Shown here piece after piece: positions 53,535-62,920 of a stretch of 64,000 nucleotides of DNA. The first letter of the stretch is position 1. Each line of letters opens with the position of its first letter. The position numbers were made by a program, and so were the translations under genes. The notes below the pieces were generated by a model, which searched no databases, had not been told where the DNA came from, and saw only the letters and a program-made list of their open reading frames with translations. This DNA is from Alphaproteobacteria bacterium (GTDB taxonomy: Bacteria > Pseudomonadota > Alphaproteobacteria > Rhizobiales > Rhizobiaceae): NCBI GenBank assembly GCA_024742485.1, contig JANSYK010000001.1, positions 1,054,001 to 1,118,000 on the forward strand. Direction: 5' to 3'.

Positions 53535-56006
53535 CTACATCCTGATTTTCTCGCTTTGCGGATCATAGAGCGGTTTCAGGCTCGCCTTCGCGGAGACGCG
53601 CTGGCCAGCGACCTCGATTTCATAATTCGAGGCCAGCATCTCGGCAAGACTCTCACCCTGGCGCACCGGAACATAACCAAGACCGACCGACGCGCCCAGA
53701 ACATGGCCGTAATTTCCGGAGGTCAGATACCCCACAACCTCTCCGTCGCGAATGATGGGTTCCGTGTGAAAGAGCAATGGATCCGGGTCGTCAAGCAGGA
53801 ATTGCAGCAGGCGCCGACCCACTCCTTTTTCCTTTTGCGCAATCACCGCATCCTGTCCGACAAAGGGTCCGAACCGTCCCTCGGGCTTGCCGGTTTTGAC
53901 CGCGAAGCCCAATCCGGCTTCCAGCACGTGATCTTCATCGGAAATGTCATGGCCGAAATGGCGGAACCCCTTCTCCATGCGACAACTGTCCAGCACATGC
54001 ATTCCTGCCAGCCGCAATCCATCCGCTTGGCCAGCTTCGTAGATCACATCGAACACATGCCGTGACATCTCGGCTGGAACGTAGAGCTCCCATCCAAGCT
54101 CCCCGACATAGGTGATCCGGTGCGCGCGGACCAGCGCCATTCCCAGTTCGATTGTCTGGGAAGTCGCAAATGGGAAGGCCTCATTGGACAGATCGGCCGG
54201 CGTCGCCTTTTGGAGGATCGTTCGGGAATTGGGGCCCATGAGGCCGAGCACACCCTCGCCGCTGGTCACATTAAGCGCCACGCAGCGCGCATCGCGAGGA
54301 ATATACCGCTGCAGCCAGCTGAAATCGCGGGTGACTGTCGCCGCGCCGGTAATGACGATGTAGCTGTCTGCAGACAGACGTGTCACCGTGACATCGGCTT
54401 CAATACACCCGCGGCTGTTGAGCCATTGCGTGTAAACAATCTTGCCCGGCGCGACATCGACATCATTGCCACACAGGCGTTGCAGCACATCCATCGCGTC
54501 AGGCCCCTCGACGCGGAATTTTCCAAAAGCCGACAGATCGAACAGACCGGCCTGGTTGCGAACCGCACGATGCTCTTCAGCCGCATATTCAAACCAGTTC
54601 TGTCGTTTCCAGCTATAGTCGTAGATTGGCTTGGTACCCCTTGCCAGCGCTTCCGCCGGGACAAACCAGTTCGGCCGCTCCCAGCCGGCCGTTTCGCCGA
54701 AACAGGCACCACGTTCCGCCATTTTTTCATGAAAGGGCGTCTGCCGTATATTGCGTGCCGTTTCATACTGGCGATAGGGAAAATGGTCTGCATAGAGAAG
54801 GCCGAGCGTTTCGGTTACACGATTTTTCAGATAGGTACGATTGCCCTGAAACGGTTCCATGCGCCGGACATCGACATCCCACAGATCAAACGGAGGCTCA
54901 CCTTCGACGATCCATTCTGCGAGCGCCTTGCCGGCGCCGCCTGCGGACTGGATACCAACGGAATTGAAACCGGCGGCAACATAGAAATTCTCCAGTTCGG
55001 GTGCCGGTCCGAGCAAGTAGCGATCATCCGGCGTGAAGCTTTCCGGACCGTTGAAAAAAGTGTGAATGCCTGCGCTTTCCAGCAGTGGAAGGCGTTCGAT
55101 GGCCTTTTCCAGAACAGGCTGGAAATGATCGAAATCTTCCGGCAATTCGTCGAAACAGAATTCATCCGAAATGCCATCCATGCCCCAAGGTTTCGACACC
55201 GGTTCAAAAGCACCGAGCAGAATTTTCCCCGCATCTTCCTTGTAATAGGCACATTCATCGGGAACCCGCAGCACCGGAAGGTTGCCCGGCAAGCCATCGA
55301 CACCTTCGGTCAGAATGTAGAAATGCTCGCACGCATGCAGCGGAACATTCACTCCAGCCATGCGTCCCACCTGGTGGGCCCACATGCCGGCGCAGTTGAT
55401 GACGATTTCCGCCTCTATGTCGCCCTTGTCAGTCCGTGCACCGGTCACCCGCCCGTCCTTTGTGTGAATGGCTTCGACCTTGGTGTTTTCAAATATCTTT
55501 GCACCCTTCTGACGGGCCCCTCGCGCCAGCGCCATGGCGATATTGGCCGGATCGCCCTGCCCGTCCAGCGGAATGTGCAATCCGCCCACCACACCGTCGA
55601 TATTGAGATAGGGATGCATGTCGTGACAGTCTTTTGCCGTCACCACATTGACCTCGACACCGTGAGTCTTGGCCATGGATGCGTTGCGCAGGAACTCTTC
55701 CATCCGCTCATCCGACAGGGCCACCGCCAGGGAGCCGTTGCGCTTGAAGCCGGTGGCAATTCCTGTCTCGGCTTCCAGACCGCCATAAAGCTCCTGGCTG
55801 TATTTTGCCAGGCGGGTCATGTTCATGGTCGCCCGCAACTGTGCAATCAGTCCTGCGGCATGCCAGGTCGTGCCGCAGGTCAACTGCTTGCGCTCCGCCA
55901 GTACCACATCCGACCAGCCGAGATGGGCAAGATGATAGGCCACCGAGCAGCCGACCACGCCACCGCCGATCACCAGAACTCTCGTATGTGTTGGAAACCC
56001 GGACAT
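53535..56006 (-). CDS. Dimethylglycine/sarcosine dehydrogenase-like flavoprotein with GcvT domain
   Basis: 823 residues. N-terminal DAO domain (VLVIGGGVVGCSVAYHLAHLG) with TWHAAGL, where the His normally holds FAD covalently in dimethylglycine dehydrogenases. A FAO_M linker and a C-terminal folate-binding GcvT domain follow (from about residue 450: HRAVRNQAGLFDLSAFGKFRVEGPDAM; then GELGWELYVPAEM; ending near ASLKPLYDP). Such enzymes remove N-methyl groups oxidatively and pass the carbon to tetrahydrofolate. Divergent from the MocR gene and next to an MttB-family gene and xsc, so its substrate may be an N-methylated taurine; that is a hypothesis. Confidence 0.88.
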   Translation of the reverse strand: MSGFPTHTRVLVIGGGVVGCSVAYHLAHLGWSDVVLAERKQLTCGTTWHAAGLIAQLRATMNMTRLAKYSQELYGGLEAETGIATGFKRNGSLAVALSDERMEEFLRNASMAKTHGVEVNVVTAKDCHDMHPYLNIDGVVGGLHIPLDGQGDPANIAMALARGARQKGAKIFENTKVEAIHTKDGRVTGARTDKGDIEAEIVINCAGMWAHQVGRMAGVNVPLHACEHFYILTEGVDGLPGNLPVLRVPDECAYYKEDAGKILLGAFEPVSKPWGMDGISDEFCFDELPEDFDHFQPVLEKAIERLPLLESAGIHTFFNGPESFTPDDRYLLGPAPELENFYVAAGFNSVGIQSAGGAGKALAEWIVEGEPPFDLWDVDVRRMEPFQGNRTYLKNRVTETLGLLYADHFPYRQYETARNIRQTPFHEKMAERGACFGETAGWERPNWFVPAEALARGTKPIYDYSWKRQNWFEYAAEEHRAVRNQAGLFDLSAFGKFRVEGPDAMDVLQRLCGNDVDVAPGKIVYTQWLNSRGCIEADVTVTRLSADSYIVITGAATVTRDFSWLQRYIPRDARCVALNVTSGEGVLGLMGPNSRTILQKATPADLSNEAFPFATSQTIELGMALVRAHRITYVGELGWELYVPAEMSRHVFDVIYEAGQADGLRLAGMHVLDSCRMEKGFRHFGHDISDEDHVLEAGLGFAVKTGKPEGRFGPFVGQDAVIAQKEKGVGRRLLQFLLDDPDPLLFHTEPIIRDGEVVGYLTSGNYGHVLGASVGLGYVPVRQGESLAEMLASNYEIEVAGQRVSAKASLKPLYDPQSEKIRM

Positions 56007-56334
56007 GACAATCTCCCAAAATGGCTGCCAGAGCGCTCATGAAAATTTGCCCGATATTTTCACGAAACAGGGTGTTCGTCCAGCCCGGACTGCACGATTT
56101 TGCCGGCTCGACACCCGGACCGGGGCACAACAGTGGAGCATGGTTTCCGGACTATCGGCATGCAATCCGAAATTCCGGGCGGCACTGCCGACCAGATTTC
56201 ACCATTTGATGGTGCCAATTTGTGAAAATCGTGGTGCCAGGGGTTGAATCAGGAGCCTGTTTTGGCCTCACATGGAGCCAGATGGTCCGCACTTTCGGTC
56301 CAAGTCAGGGACGCCAGAGGCACGGCAACCAATT
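56007..56334. other. Divergent control region between the dehydrogenase and MocR genes
   Basis: 328 bases without a convincing gene. The right half carries the TGGTGCCA-type boxes (listed separately). The left part holds no clear repeat. The ATG at 56272 overlaps one box and lacks a ribosome site, so I treat it as non-coding. Confidence 0.6.
56210..56280. promoter_or_regulatory. TGGTGCCA boxes upstream of the MocR/TauR gene
   Basis: TGGTGCCA at 56210-56217 and 56232-56239 (22 bases apart), and TGGAGCCA at 56273-56280. Between the first two is GTGAAAAT (56222-56229). The same arrangement, TGGAGCCA followed 13 bases later by GTGAAAAT, occurs at 61634-61654 between mttB and tauA. MocR proteins bind repeated half-sites of this kind; binding here is inferred from recurrence in the block. 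Confidence 0.6.
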
Positions 56335-57813
56335 ATGCGAAATTCACTTTTCCATGTCGAACGGTTGGAGATGACCACGCTCCAAACCCAGATCAGGGAG
56401 ATGCTGGTGTCGGCCATGCTGTCCGGGCAACTGCCCGTCGGCGCCCCCATTCCATCGACCCGCGCCATGGCCAAGCGGCTGAAAGTCTCCCGCAACACGG
56501 TCATGTTGGCCTACCAGGCTCTGGCATCGGATGGCTATCTGGTGGCCCGTGAGCGCTCGGGCTTCTATGTCTCCCCCGACATCCACGACGGCACGGTCGC
56601 CGAGTTCGAATTGGCTCAACCGGATCAAACCGAAAAGCCGGCAATCGACTGGGAGGGCCGTTTCCGTGTCCAGCCCAGCGAACAATCCAACATCGTCAAG
56701 CCGTCGAACTGGACCGACTATCCCTACCCTTTCATATACGGACAGGCTGATGCAGCATTGTTCCCGATCGCCGCCTGGCGTGACTGCATGCGGCAATCCA
56801 TGGGACGAAAGTGGCTTGATGCGTGGACAAATGACCATTTTGCCGAAGACGACAGGATGCTCATCGAGCAGATTCGTCAGCGCATATTGATGCGACGCGG
56901 CATCATGGCCAACCCGGACGAAATCCTGGTCACCCTCGGCGCTCAAAACGCCCTTTATCTGTTGTCGAGCCTGCTGGTCAAACACGACAGCCATGTGGCG
57001 ATCGAAGATCCCGGCTATCCCGATATCCGCAATATCTTCCAGCTTCGAACCGATCATATTCACCACATTCCGGTCGATTCCGAGGGGATCATTGTGGACA
57101 GCAGGTTGAACGAGGCGGAAATTGCCTTTGTAACACCCAGTCACCAATATCCGACCAATGCCACAATGAGCATCACCCGGCGAAAGGCTCTGCTGGCCTG
57201 GGCCGCCGAGCACAATGGACTGATCATCGAAGACGACTATGAGTTCGAGACCAATTATGAGGGTGAGCCGACCCCGGCGCTGAAATCGCTCGATCAGGGC
57301 CAGAGGGTGCTCTATGTGGGCAGCCTGTCAAAGTCCCTGATGCCCGGCCTGCGCATGGGTTTCATGGTTGGTCCGGCCCCGCTCATTCGCGAGGCCAGAG
57401 CCTTGCGGCGACTGATGCTACGCCATCCACCCGGCAACAATCAGGGGGTCGTGGCCCTTTTTCTGGCGCTCGGCCACCACGACACACTCATCGGACGGCT
57501 ACACCGCAGCTATCGAAACCGATGGAAGACCATGGGCAATGCGCTGGAAAGACACTTTCCTGGATGGGCGGAGGCGCCCGGATTTGGCGGAACATCCTAT
57601 TGGGTCAAGGGACCCGAGTGGCTGGACTGCACGGTGCTCGCAAACAAGGCCCTTGAGGAAGGTGTCATCATCGAACCCGGAGACATCCATTTTTCGAACC
57701 CGGAAAACCACCGCAACTATTTTCGGCTCGGGTTTTCGTCGATTGCGGAAGAGCGCATCGAACCAGGCATTGAACGGCTGGCCCAGATCGTCACGGCGCT
57801 CAAAAACGCTTGA
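56335..57813 (+). CDS. tauR: MocR-family (GntR/aminotransferase) regulator, TauR-like
   Basis: 492 residues from ATG 56335. Winged HTH with LQTQIREMLVSAMLSGQLPVGAPIPSTRAMAKRLKVSRNTVMLAYQALASDGYL, then a class I aminotransferase domain with the PLP lysine Lys333 (SLSKSLMPGLRMG) and DPGYP, DDYE motifs. TauR-type MocR proteins activate taurine genes, and here the next gene is xsc. The FHVERLE start resembles the family better than the longer frame from 56272. A gene name by neighbourhood; it could sense another taurine-like amine. Confidence 0.82.
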   Translation: MRNSLFHVERLEMTTLQTQIREMLVSAMLSGQLPVGAPIPSTRAMAKRLKVSRNTVMLAYQALASDGYLVARERSGFYVSPDIHDGTVAEFELAQPDQTEKPAIDWEGRFRVQPSEQSNIVKPSNWTDYPYPFIYGQADAALFPIAAWRDCMRQSMGRKWLDAWTNDHFAEDDRMLIEQIRQRILMRRGIMANPDEILVTLGAQNALYLLSSLLVKHDSHVAIEDPGYPDIRNIFQLRTDHIHHIPVDSEGIIVDSRLNEAEIAFVTPSHQYPTNATMSITRRKALLAWAAEHNGLIIEDDYEFETNYEGEPTPALKSLDQGQRVLYVGSLSKSLMPGLRMGFMVGPAPLIREARALRRLMLRHPPGNNQGVVALFLALGHHDTLIGRLHRSYRNRWKTMGNALERHFPGWAEAPGFGGTSYWVKGPEWLDCTVLANKALEEGVIIEPGDIHFSNPENHRNYFRLGFSSIAEERIEPGIERLAQIVTALKNA

Positions 57814-57877
57814 GGGCGGGTCGGGCACCATGACCACAAACCGATCAGGCCGGGCTGGATCAGCCTATTCGATCGAT

Positions 57878-57900
57878 CTGGCACTAAGACATGGTGCCAG
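57878..57900. promoter_or_regulatory. Inverted CTGGCAC/GTGCCAG pair upstream of xsc
   Basis: CTGGCAC (57878-57884), nine bases, then GTGCCAG (57894-57900), about 80 bases before the xsc ATG. The right half reads TGGTGCCA, the same box found upstream of the MocR gene and in the mttB/tauA region. A probable site for the MocR regulator. Confidence 0.6.
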
Positions 57901-57979
57901 TCCCATCCTATCAAGCAGTCAACCGCGCTGAGCCTCCCGCGGTCGCGAAGCCATGTCCATTCAAGAAGGAACTGCCACC

Positions 57980-59755
57980 ATGAAAATGACGACTGAAGAA
58001 GCGTTCGTAAAAGTCCTGCAAATGCACGGCATCGAACACGCATTCGGAATAATCGGGTCGGCAATGATGCCCATTTCCGATCTGTTTCCAAAGGCCGGCA
58101 TCACATTCTGGGACTGTGCCCACGAGACCAATGCGGGGATCATCTGTGACGGTTACACCCGCGCCACCGGCAAGGTCGCCATGGCCATCGCCCAAAACGG
58201 CCCTGGCATCACCAATTTCGTTACGCCGATCAAGACAGCCTATTGGAACCATACACCGATGCTTCTGGTGACCCCGCAGGCCGCCAACAAGACCATTGGA
58301 CAGGGCGGGTTCCAGGAAGTTGAACAGATGGCGCTGTTCAAGGACATGGTGTGCTATCAGGAGGAGGTACGCGACCCGTCCCGCATGGCCGAAGTCCTGA
58401 ACCGGGTCATCGAGAAGGCCATTCGCGGGTCGGCTCCGGCACAAATCAACATTCCGCGCGACTACTGGACGCAAGTTGTCGATATCGAGCTGCCGCAGAT
58501 CGTTCGCCTCGAACAGCCGTCGGGCGGTGCCGAGGCCATCGACCGCGCGGCGGAACTGCTCTCCGAAGCCGCATTTCCGGTCATCCTGTCGGGCGCCGGT
58601 GTTGTCATCGGTGGTGCGATCGATGCCTGTCGTGAACTGGCTGAAAAGCTCGACGCGCCGGTCGCCAGCGGCTACCAGCACAATGACAGCTTCCCGGGCA
58701 GCCATCGCCTCGCCTGCGGTCCACTCGGCTACAATGGATCAAAGGCAGCAATGGAGCTGATTGCAAAGGCCGACGTCGTTCTGGCGCTTGGCACGCGTCT
58801 CAATCCCTTTTCCACCCTCCCTGGCTACGGCATCGACTACTGGCCGAAGGATGCCAAAATCATCCAGGTCGACATCAATTCAGATCGCATCGGCCTGACG
58901 AAAAAAGTGACTGTGGGTATTTGCGGTGATGCAAAACAGGTCGCTGAAAGGCTTCTTGAAAAACTCTCACCGTCTGCCGGAGATGCCGGACGCGAGGAAC
59001 GCAAGGCGCTGATCCATCAGACAAAATCCGCATGGCTCCAAACGCTCAGCAGCATGGATCATGAGGAAGACGACCCCGGAACAAGCTGGAACGAAGATGC
59101 GCGCGCTGACCAGCCTGACCGCATGTCGCCGCGCATGGCATGGCGCGCCATTCAAGCCGCCCTGCCCGGTGAAGCGATCATCTCCAGCGATATCGGCAAC
59201 AATTGCGCGATCGGCAACGCCTATCCGACCTTTGAATCCGGACGCAAATATCTGGCGCCCGGTCTGTTTGGCCCTTGCGGCTATGGATTTCCCGCAATTC
59301 TCGGCGCCAAGATCGGTTGCCCTGACACTCCGGTTGTCGGTTTCGCTGGCGATGGCGCCTTTGGCATTTCGATGAACGAAATGACCTCCTGTGGTCGGGA
59401 GGAATGGCCCGCTATCACAATGGTGGTCTTCCGCAATTACCAATGGGGCGCGGAAAAACGCAACACCACACTGTGGTTTGAAAACAACTTTGTCGGCACC
59501 GAGCTCGACCCTCAGTTGAGTTACGCCAAGGTCGCCGAAGGATGCGGCCTCAAGGGGGTTTCCGTCACCAACATGCAGGATCTGACAACTGAACTCGACG
59601 CGGCCTGCAAGGCACAAAAAGACGGAGTCACCACATTTATCGAGGTGATCCTCAACCAGGAGCTGGGCGAACCCTTCCGCCGCGACGCCATGAAAAAGCC
59701 AGTCGAAGTCGCCGGGATCAACCCCGAAGACATGCGCCCGCAGCCTGGCGCGTAG
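57980..59755 (+). CDS. xsc: Sulfoacetaldehyde acetyltransferase
   Basis: 591 residues, the usual length. Thiamine diphosphate enzyme: FGIIGSAMMPISDLFPKAGITFWDCAHETNAG at the N-terminus is characteristic of Xsc, the PYR and PP domains follow, and GDGAFGISMNEMTSCGREEWPAITMVVFRNYQWGAEKRN holds the cofactor motif. It converts sulfoacetaldehyde and phosphate to acetyl phosphate and sulfite. ATG at 57980 has GAAGGA 9 bases upstream. No pta, tpa or tauXY gene is in the window. Strong assignment. Confidence 0.95.
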   Translation: MKMTTEEAFVKVLQMHGIEHAFGIIGSAMMPISDLFPKAGITFWDCAHETNAGIICDGYTRATGKVAMAIAQNGPGITNFVTPIKTAYWNHTPMLLVTPQAANKTIGQGGFQEVEQMALFKDMVCYQEEVRDPSRMAEVLNRVIEKAIRGSAPAQINIPRDYWTQVVDIELPQIVRLEQPSGGAEAIDRAAELLSEAAFPVILSGAGVVIGGAIDACRELAEKLDAPVASGYQHNDSFPGSHRLACGPLGYNGSKAAMELIAKADVVLALGTRLNPFSTLPGYGIDYWPKDAKIIQVDINSDRIGLTKKVTVGICGDAKQVAERLLEKLSPSAGDAGREERKALIHQTKSAWLQTLSSMDHEEDDPGTSWNEDARADQPDRMSPRMAWRAIQAALPGEAIISSDIGNNCAIGNAYPTFESGRKYLAPGLFGPCGYGFPAILGAKIGCPDTPVVGFAGDGAFGISMNEMTSCGREEWPAITMVVFRNYQWGAEKRNTTLWFENNFVGTELDPQLSYAKVAEGCGLKGVSVTNMQDLTTELDAACKAQKDGVTTFIEVILNQELGEPFRRDAMKKPVEVAGINPEDMRPQPGA

Positions 59756-59847
59756 ACCGTTTCACGTTTTGTCAGAAAGGTGACTGCGGTGCCGGTCATT
59801 GGATTTGTTGATCCAATCCGGTTTGCCGAACCCGTCAAAACCTGAAC
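59756..59847 (+). repeat. Dispersed intergenic repeat, copy B
   Basis: Starts ACCGTTTCACGTTTTGTCAG and ends with CCGTCAAAACCTGAAC. It aligns along most of ~92 bases with the reverse strand of 38919-39011, and its last 20 bases are identical to 11267-11286. Inside it is a hairpin ATTGGAT-N6-ATCCAAT. It lies between the convergent ends of xsc and the mttB-family gene. The remaining bases to 59973 show nothing recognisable. Confidence 0.75.
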
Positions 59848-59973
59848 GGCTCGATTTGCAAAGTGGCGGCCCGACATCAGTCCGGCCGCCACCTGTCAAA
59901 CCGCTTCCACGTATGTGACTGGGGACCGCGCCCCTGCAGGCTCAGTTCTGTGCGGCAATCGGCGCGCGGTGAA

Positions 59974-61545
59974 TTACTCCGGAAGCTGTATATCGAATTG
60001 CTTCCGAATGGCCGCATCGGTTTCTGCTGAAACATGGGCTGGATAGATCGACGACAGGATGCGGTTTTTTTCGGCAATCGCCGTTTCGATAATGTCAGGT
60101 CGTCCCTTTTCGGCCCATTCCTTTGGGCTCGTGCGGTCACCAATATGCGGATAAATATACTCGGTCTGCATCAAGGACAGCGTTTGCTCATGTCCGAGAT
60201 AATGGCCGGGACCATTCGTGCATACATCCATGATTGATGCGATCGACAGTGTTTCATCTGTCACCTCCAGACCGCGCACACAGCGCAGACACTGGCCCAG
60301 CATGTCGTTGTCGATGATCAGGCTTTCCAGGGAAAACCCGAGCAGGGATGCATGCATGCCCGCGGCCTCATAGACCATGTTGAGCCCCGACAGGCCGGCC
60401 ATCACATTGGTGATGCCCTTTTCATAGCCGGCCTGAACGTCTGGCAATTTGGAATCGGCAATTCCGGCCGCCGCTCCACCCGGAAGATCGTAGAAATGAG
60501 ACATCTGCGCACAAGCAGCCGAAAGCAATGCCTGCTCCCCCGAGCCACCGGACATTGCCCCGGTTCTCAGGTCCGAGACAAAGGGCCATGTGCCGAAAAT
60601 CGCCGGATGTCCCTTTTTGATGGCGTTGACATAGACCAGTCCCGCAAGGACTTCCGCCACGGCCTGTACCACGGCACCGGCTATCGCCGCCGGCGCAGTT
60701 GCACCAGCCTGTCCTGCGGAAAGCAGCAGCACAGGAAGGCCACCACGCACACAGTTTTCCAGAACCTGGCACGCATCCTCCGCGAATTTGAGCGGCGGTA
60801 CGACGAAACAGTTGGAATTGGATACAAATGGGCGGTTTCGGAATGCCTCCTCACCGCCAGCAAGCATGTAAAGCAGTTCGAGACAGGGACCGACATTTTC
60901 TCCCAGCGTGATGCTGGTACCGACGTGTTTGGTCGTGCCTTTGACCGACGCGTAGAGCGTGTTGATATCAAGATCCAGAGGCTCGGAAATATCCCGCGCA
61001 ACGAGCGGCCGCTGGAAAAAATGCACATTGTCGAGGGTCTCGACAATCCGCGCCGCATCATAAAGGTCCGTTAGCACGGAATCGCGGTACTCACGCCTTT
61101 CCACATCCACCATGTGCACCGCGGCGCCGGCCGTTCCGAAATGAACCTTGTTGCCTGAAAGTTCAAGATCGTGAGTGGGAGTCTGGCCATGCAATGTGAA
61201 ATTGCGCGCTGCGTTCTTGACGGTGTCCATGACCAGTGCACGCGGAAACCGAAGCCGACCATCTTCGCCATATTCCGCGCCGACGGCTGTACACACCTCG
61301 ATGCAACTGTCGATCGGCTGCCCCATCCCGAGATCTTCCAGAATGGTCAGGGCCGCTTCGTGAATGCGTTCCATGTCATTTTGCGAAAGAGCCCGGTAGT
61401 TATCTGACGACATACCCGGCCGGACCGGACTTTCCGAACGGGCAAGTGGCGTTGCGCGCATCGCGCGTCGCGCTTCCCGGCCGCCGGATCTGCGTTTCCC
61501 CGGCTTTACACCAGGGATTTCAACCTCATCCACCAACCTCGACAT
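59974..61545 (-). CDS. MttB-superfamily (trimethylamine methyltransferase family) protein, non-pyrrolysine
   Basis: 523 residues without an internal stop, so without pyrrolysine. Family segments: MERIHEAALTILEDLGM, GTAGAAVHMVDVERREYR, the HVGTSITLGENV loop, MSGGSGEQALLSAACAQMSHFYDLPGGAAAGIADSK and NGPGHYLGHEQTLSLMQTEYIYPHIGDR. Non-pyrrolysine members demethylate quaternary amines such as glycine betaine, passing the methyl to a corrinoid protein. No corrinoid protein gene is seen here. The N-terminal 45 residues are basic and variable. ATG at 61545 follows GGGAGG. Divergent from tauA; a quaternary amine is the likely substrate. Confidence 0.85.
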   Translation of the reverse strand: MSRLVDEVEIPGVKPGKRRSGGREARRAMRATPLARSESPVRPGMSSDNYRALSQNDMERIHEAALTILEDLGMGQPIDSCIEVCTAVGAEYGEDGRLRFPRALVMDTVKNAARNFTLHGQTPTHDLELSGNKVHFGTAGAAVHMVDVERREYRDSVLTDLYDAARIVETLDNVHFFQRPLVARDISEPLDLDINTLYASVKGTTKHVGTSITLGENVGPCLELLYMLAGGEEAFRNRPFVSNSNCFVVPPLKFAEDACQVLENCVRGGLPVLLLSAGQAGATAPAAIAGAVVQAVAEVLAGLVYVNAIKKGHPAIFGTWPFVSDLRTGAMSGGSGEQALLSAACAQMSHFYDLPGGAAAGIADSKLPDVQAGYEKGITNVMAGLSGLNMVYEAAGMHASLLGFSLESLIIDNDMLGQCLRCVRGLEVTDETLSIASIMDVCTNGPGHYLGHEQTLSLMQTEYIYPHIGDRTSPKEWAEKGRPDIIETAIAEKNRILSSIYPAHVSAETDAAIRKQFDIQLPE

Positions 61546-61919
61546 CAGCGACCTCCCGGATTGAAATTTGACGCTATCACGCACTTTCCGGAGACCGATA
61601 GAGCCAGATTTGCAATGATATTTCGAACCGCGATGGAGCCAGTTTCGTGAAAATATGCCAGTGATTTTCAGGAACTCATTGAGATCTAACGGGAATTCCC
61701 ACAAAACCTGGCCTGGCACCACCGAGCTTCATCGGCTGGCACTACCGGTGATCCATACAAAAATTGCCTAATAAGGTCAGGAGCAAAGCGTCATTGCCGG
61801 CCGGCCAAACCCATCTCGTGCGTTCTGATCGGCCCGATAACACATTGCCGCCCAAAACTCCGCTTCAATAAGAGAGCCGGATAAGCCGGCGCAGGAACGC
61901 AAATATAGGGGAGCAACCT
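61546..61919. other. Divergent control region between the mttB-family gene and tauA
   Basis: 374 bases without a gene. It holds four clear box-like sequences of the TGGTGCCA type (listed separately) and so probably the promoters of both operons. The part from 61760 to 61919 shows nothing beyond the ribosome site GGGGAG of tauA. Confidence 0.65.
61599..61744. promoter_or_regulatory. TGGTGCCA-type boxes between mttB family gene and tauA
   Basis: TAGAGCCA (61599-61606) and TGGAGCCA (61634-61641) on the plus strand, then TGGCACCA (61714-61721) and TGGCACTA (61737-61744), which are the same box on the minus strand, 23 bases apart. GTGAAAAT at 61647-61654 follows the second box, as it does upstream of the MocR gene. 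The inward-facing pairs suggest control of both divergent promoters by one regulator. Confidence 0.6.
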
Positions 61920-62906
61920 ATGTCCTTGAAATCCAAACTGACCGCCCTGGCTGCCGGTGTTATGGTATCCGCCCTCGGCAGCATGTCGTCCGCATTCGCA
62001 CTGGACGAAATCACCGTTGCCTATTTCCTGGAGTGGCCGACCGCCAACCAGGTCGCCCAAATGGAACAGACCTACGACAAGGAAATGGGTGTCAAGGTCA
62101 ATTGGCGCGCCTTCGGTAACGGCAATGAAATGACCCAGGCCATGGTGTCAGGTGATGTGCAGATCGCCTACAGCCAGGGATTCGTTCCGTTTGTCGTGGG
62201 TGTCAGCACCGGCGCGCCTTTGCGTCTTGTCGGCATTGCCGTAACCTACGCTGAAAATGACCTTTGCATCGTCCACAAGGATGCCGGTATCACAAAGGCC
62301 AATGCCAAGGATCTTGAAGGCAAGAAAGTTGCCACACCCATCGGTAATGTCAGCCATTACAAGCTGCTGAAGACCCTGGACCATCTCGACGTTGATGTCA
62401 GCAAGGTCAATCTCGTTCAGATGAACCCGCCGGACGGCGCGGTGGCCCTGGCGCGTGGCGACGTTGCAATGGCCTGCGGATTTGGCGGTGCCCTGAACCG
62501 TATGCGTGAATTTGGTGAACCGTTGATGACCGGAGCGGAGCAGGAAGCAATCGGTATCAACACATTCGATATCGTTACGGTCACCGACAGCTTTGCCGAA
62601 GAACACCCCGATCTGGTCCAGAAGTTCATGGACGTGACGGAAGCCGCCAATCAGGCTTACCGCGACAATCCCGGTGCAGCCTATCCGATCATCGCCCGGG
62701 CAGCCGGCATGGACGAAAAGGCAACCGAAGACTACATGGCCAATTTTGGCTTCCCGAGTGCAGCCGACCAGAAGGGCGAAAACTGGCTGGGTGGCGGTGT
62801 TCAGGCAATGACCAAAGGTGTCGCCGATGTGATGGTGGCCGCCGGTGGCATGGATGAGGCGTTGGACGATTACTCCGGCTTCATCGATCCAAATTACCTG
62901 AAGTAA
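61920..62906 (+). CDS. tauA: Taurine-type ABC transporter substrate-binding protein
   Basis: 328 residues. Signal peptide MSLKSKLTALAAGVMVSALG...SSAFA with cleavage before LDEITVA. The mature start ITVAYFLEWPTANQVAQ is typical of TauA of alphaproteobacteria, followed by GDVQIAYSQGFVPFVVGVSTGAPLRLVGIAV. It binds taurine or a related sulfonate in the periplasm. GGGGAG precedes the ATG. First gene of tauABC; the hairpin at 62921-62950 follows. The ligand may be an N-methylated taurine, given the neighbours. Confidence 0.88.
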   Translation: MSLKSKLTALAAGVMVSALGSMSSAFALDEITVAYFLEWPTANQVAQMEQTYDKEMGVKVNWRAFGNGNEMTQAMVSGDVQIAYSQGFVPFVVGVSTGAPLRLVGIAVTYAENDLCIVHKDAGITKANAKDLEGKKVATPIGNVSHYKLLKTLDHLDVDVSKVNLVQMNPPDGAVALARGDVAMACGFGGALNRMREFGEPLMTGAEQEAIGINTFDIVTVTDSFAEEHPDLVQKFMDVTEAANQAYRDNPGAAYPIIARAAGMDEKATEDYMANFGFPSAADQKGENWLGGGVQAMTKGVADVMVAAGGMDEALDDYSGFIDPNYLK

Positions 62907-62920
62907 TCTATCAGGTGTGA

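Noticed and set aside
53463-54065. Plus-strand open frame of 200 codons opposite the dimethylglycine-dehydrogenase-like gene
   Set aside because: It is antisense to a well-supported gene, has no known motif and mirrors its codon pattern. The same holds for the 640-codon frame at 54120-56042.
56272-56334. N-terminal extension of the MocR gene from ATG 56272
   Set aside because: The codon lies on a TGGAGCCA box, has no ribosome site, and the added residues do not resemble the family N-terminus.
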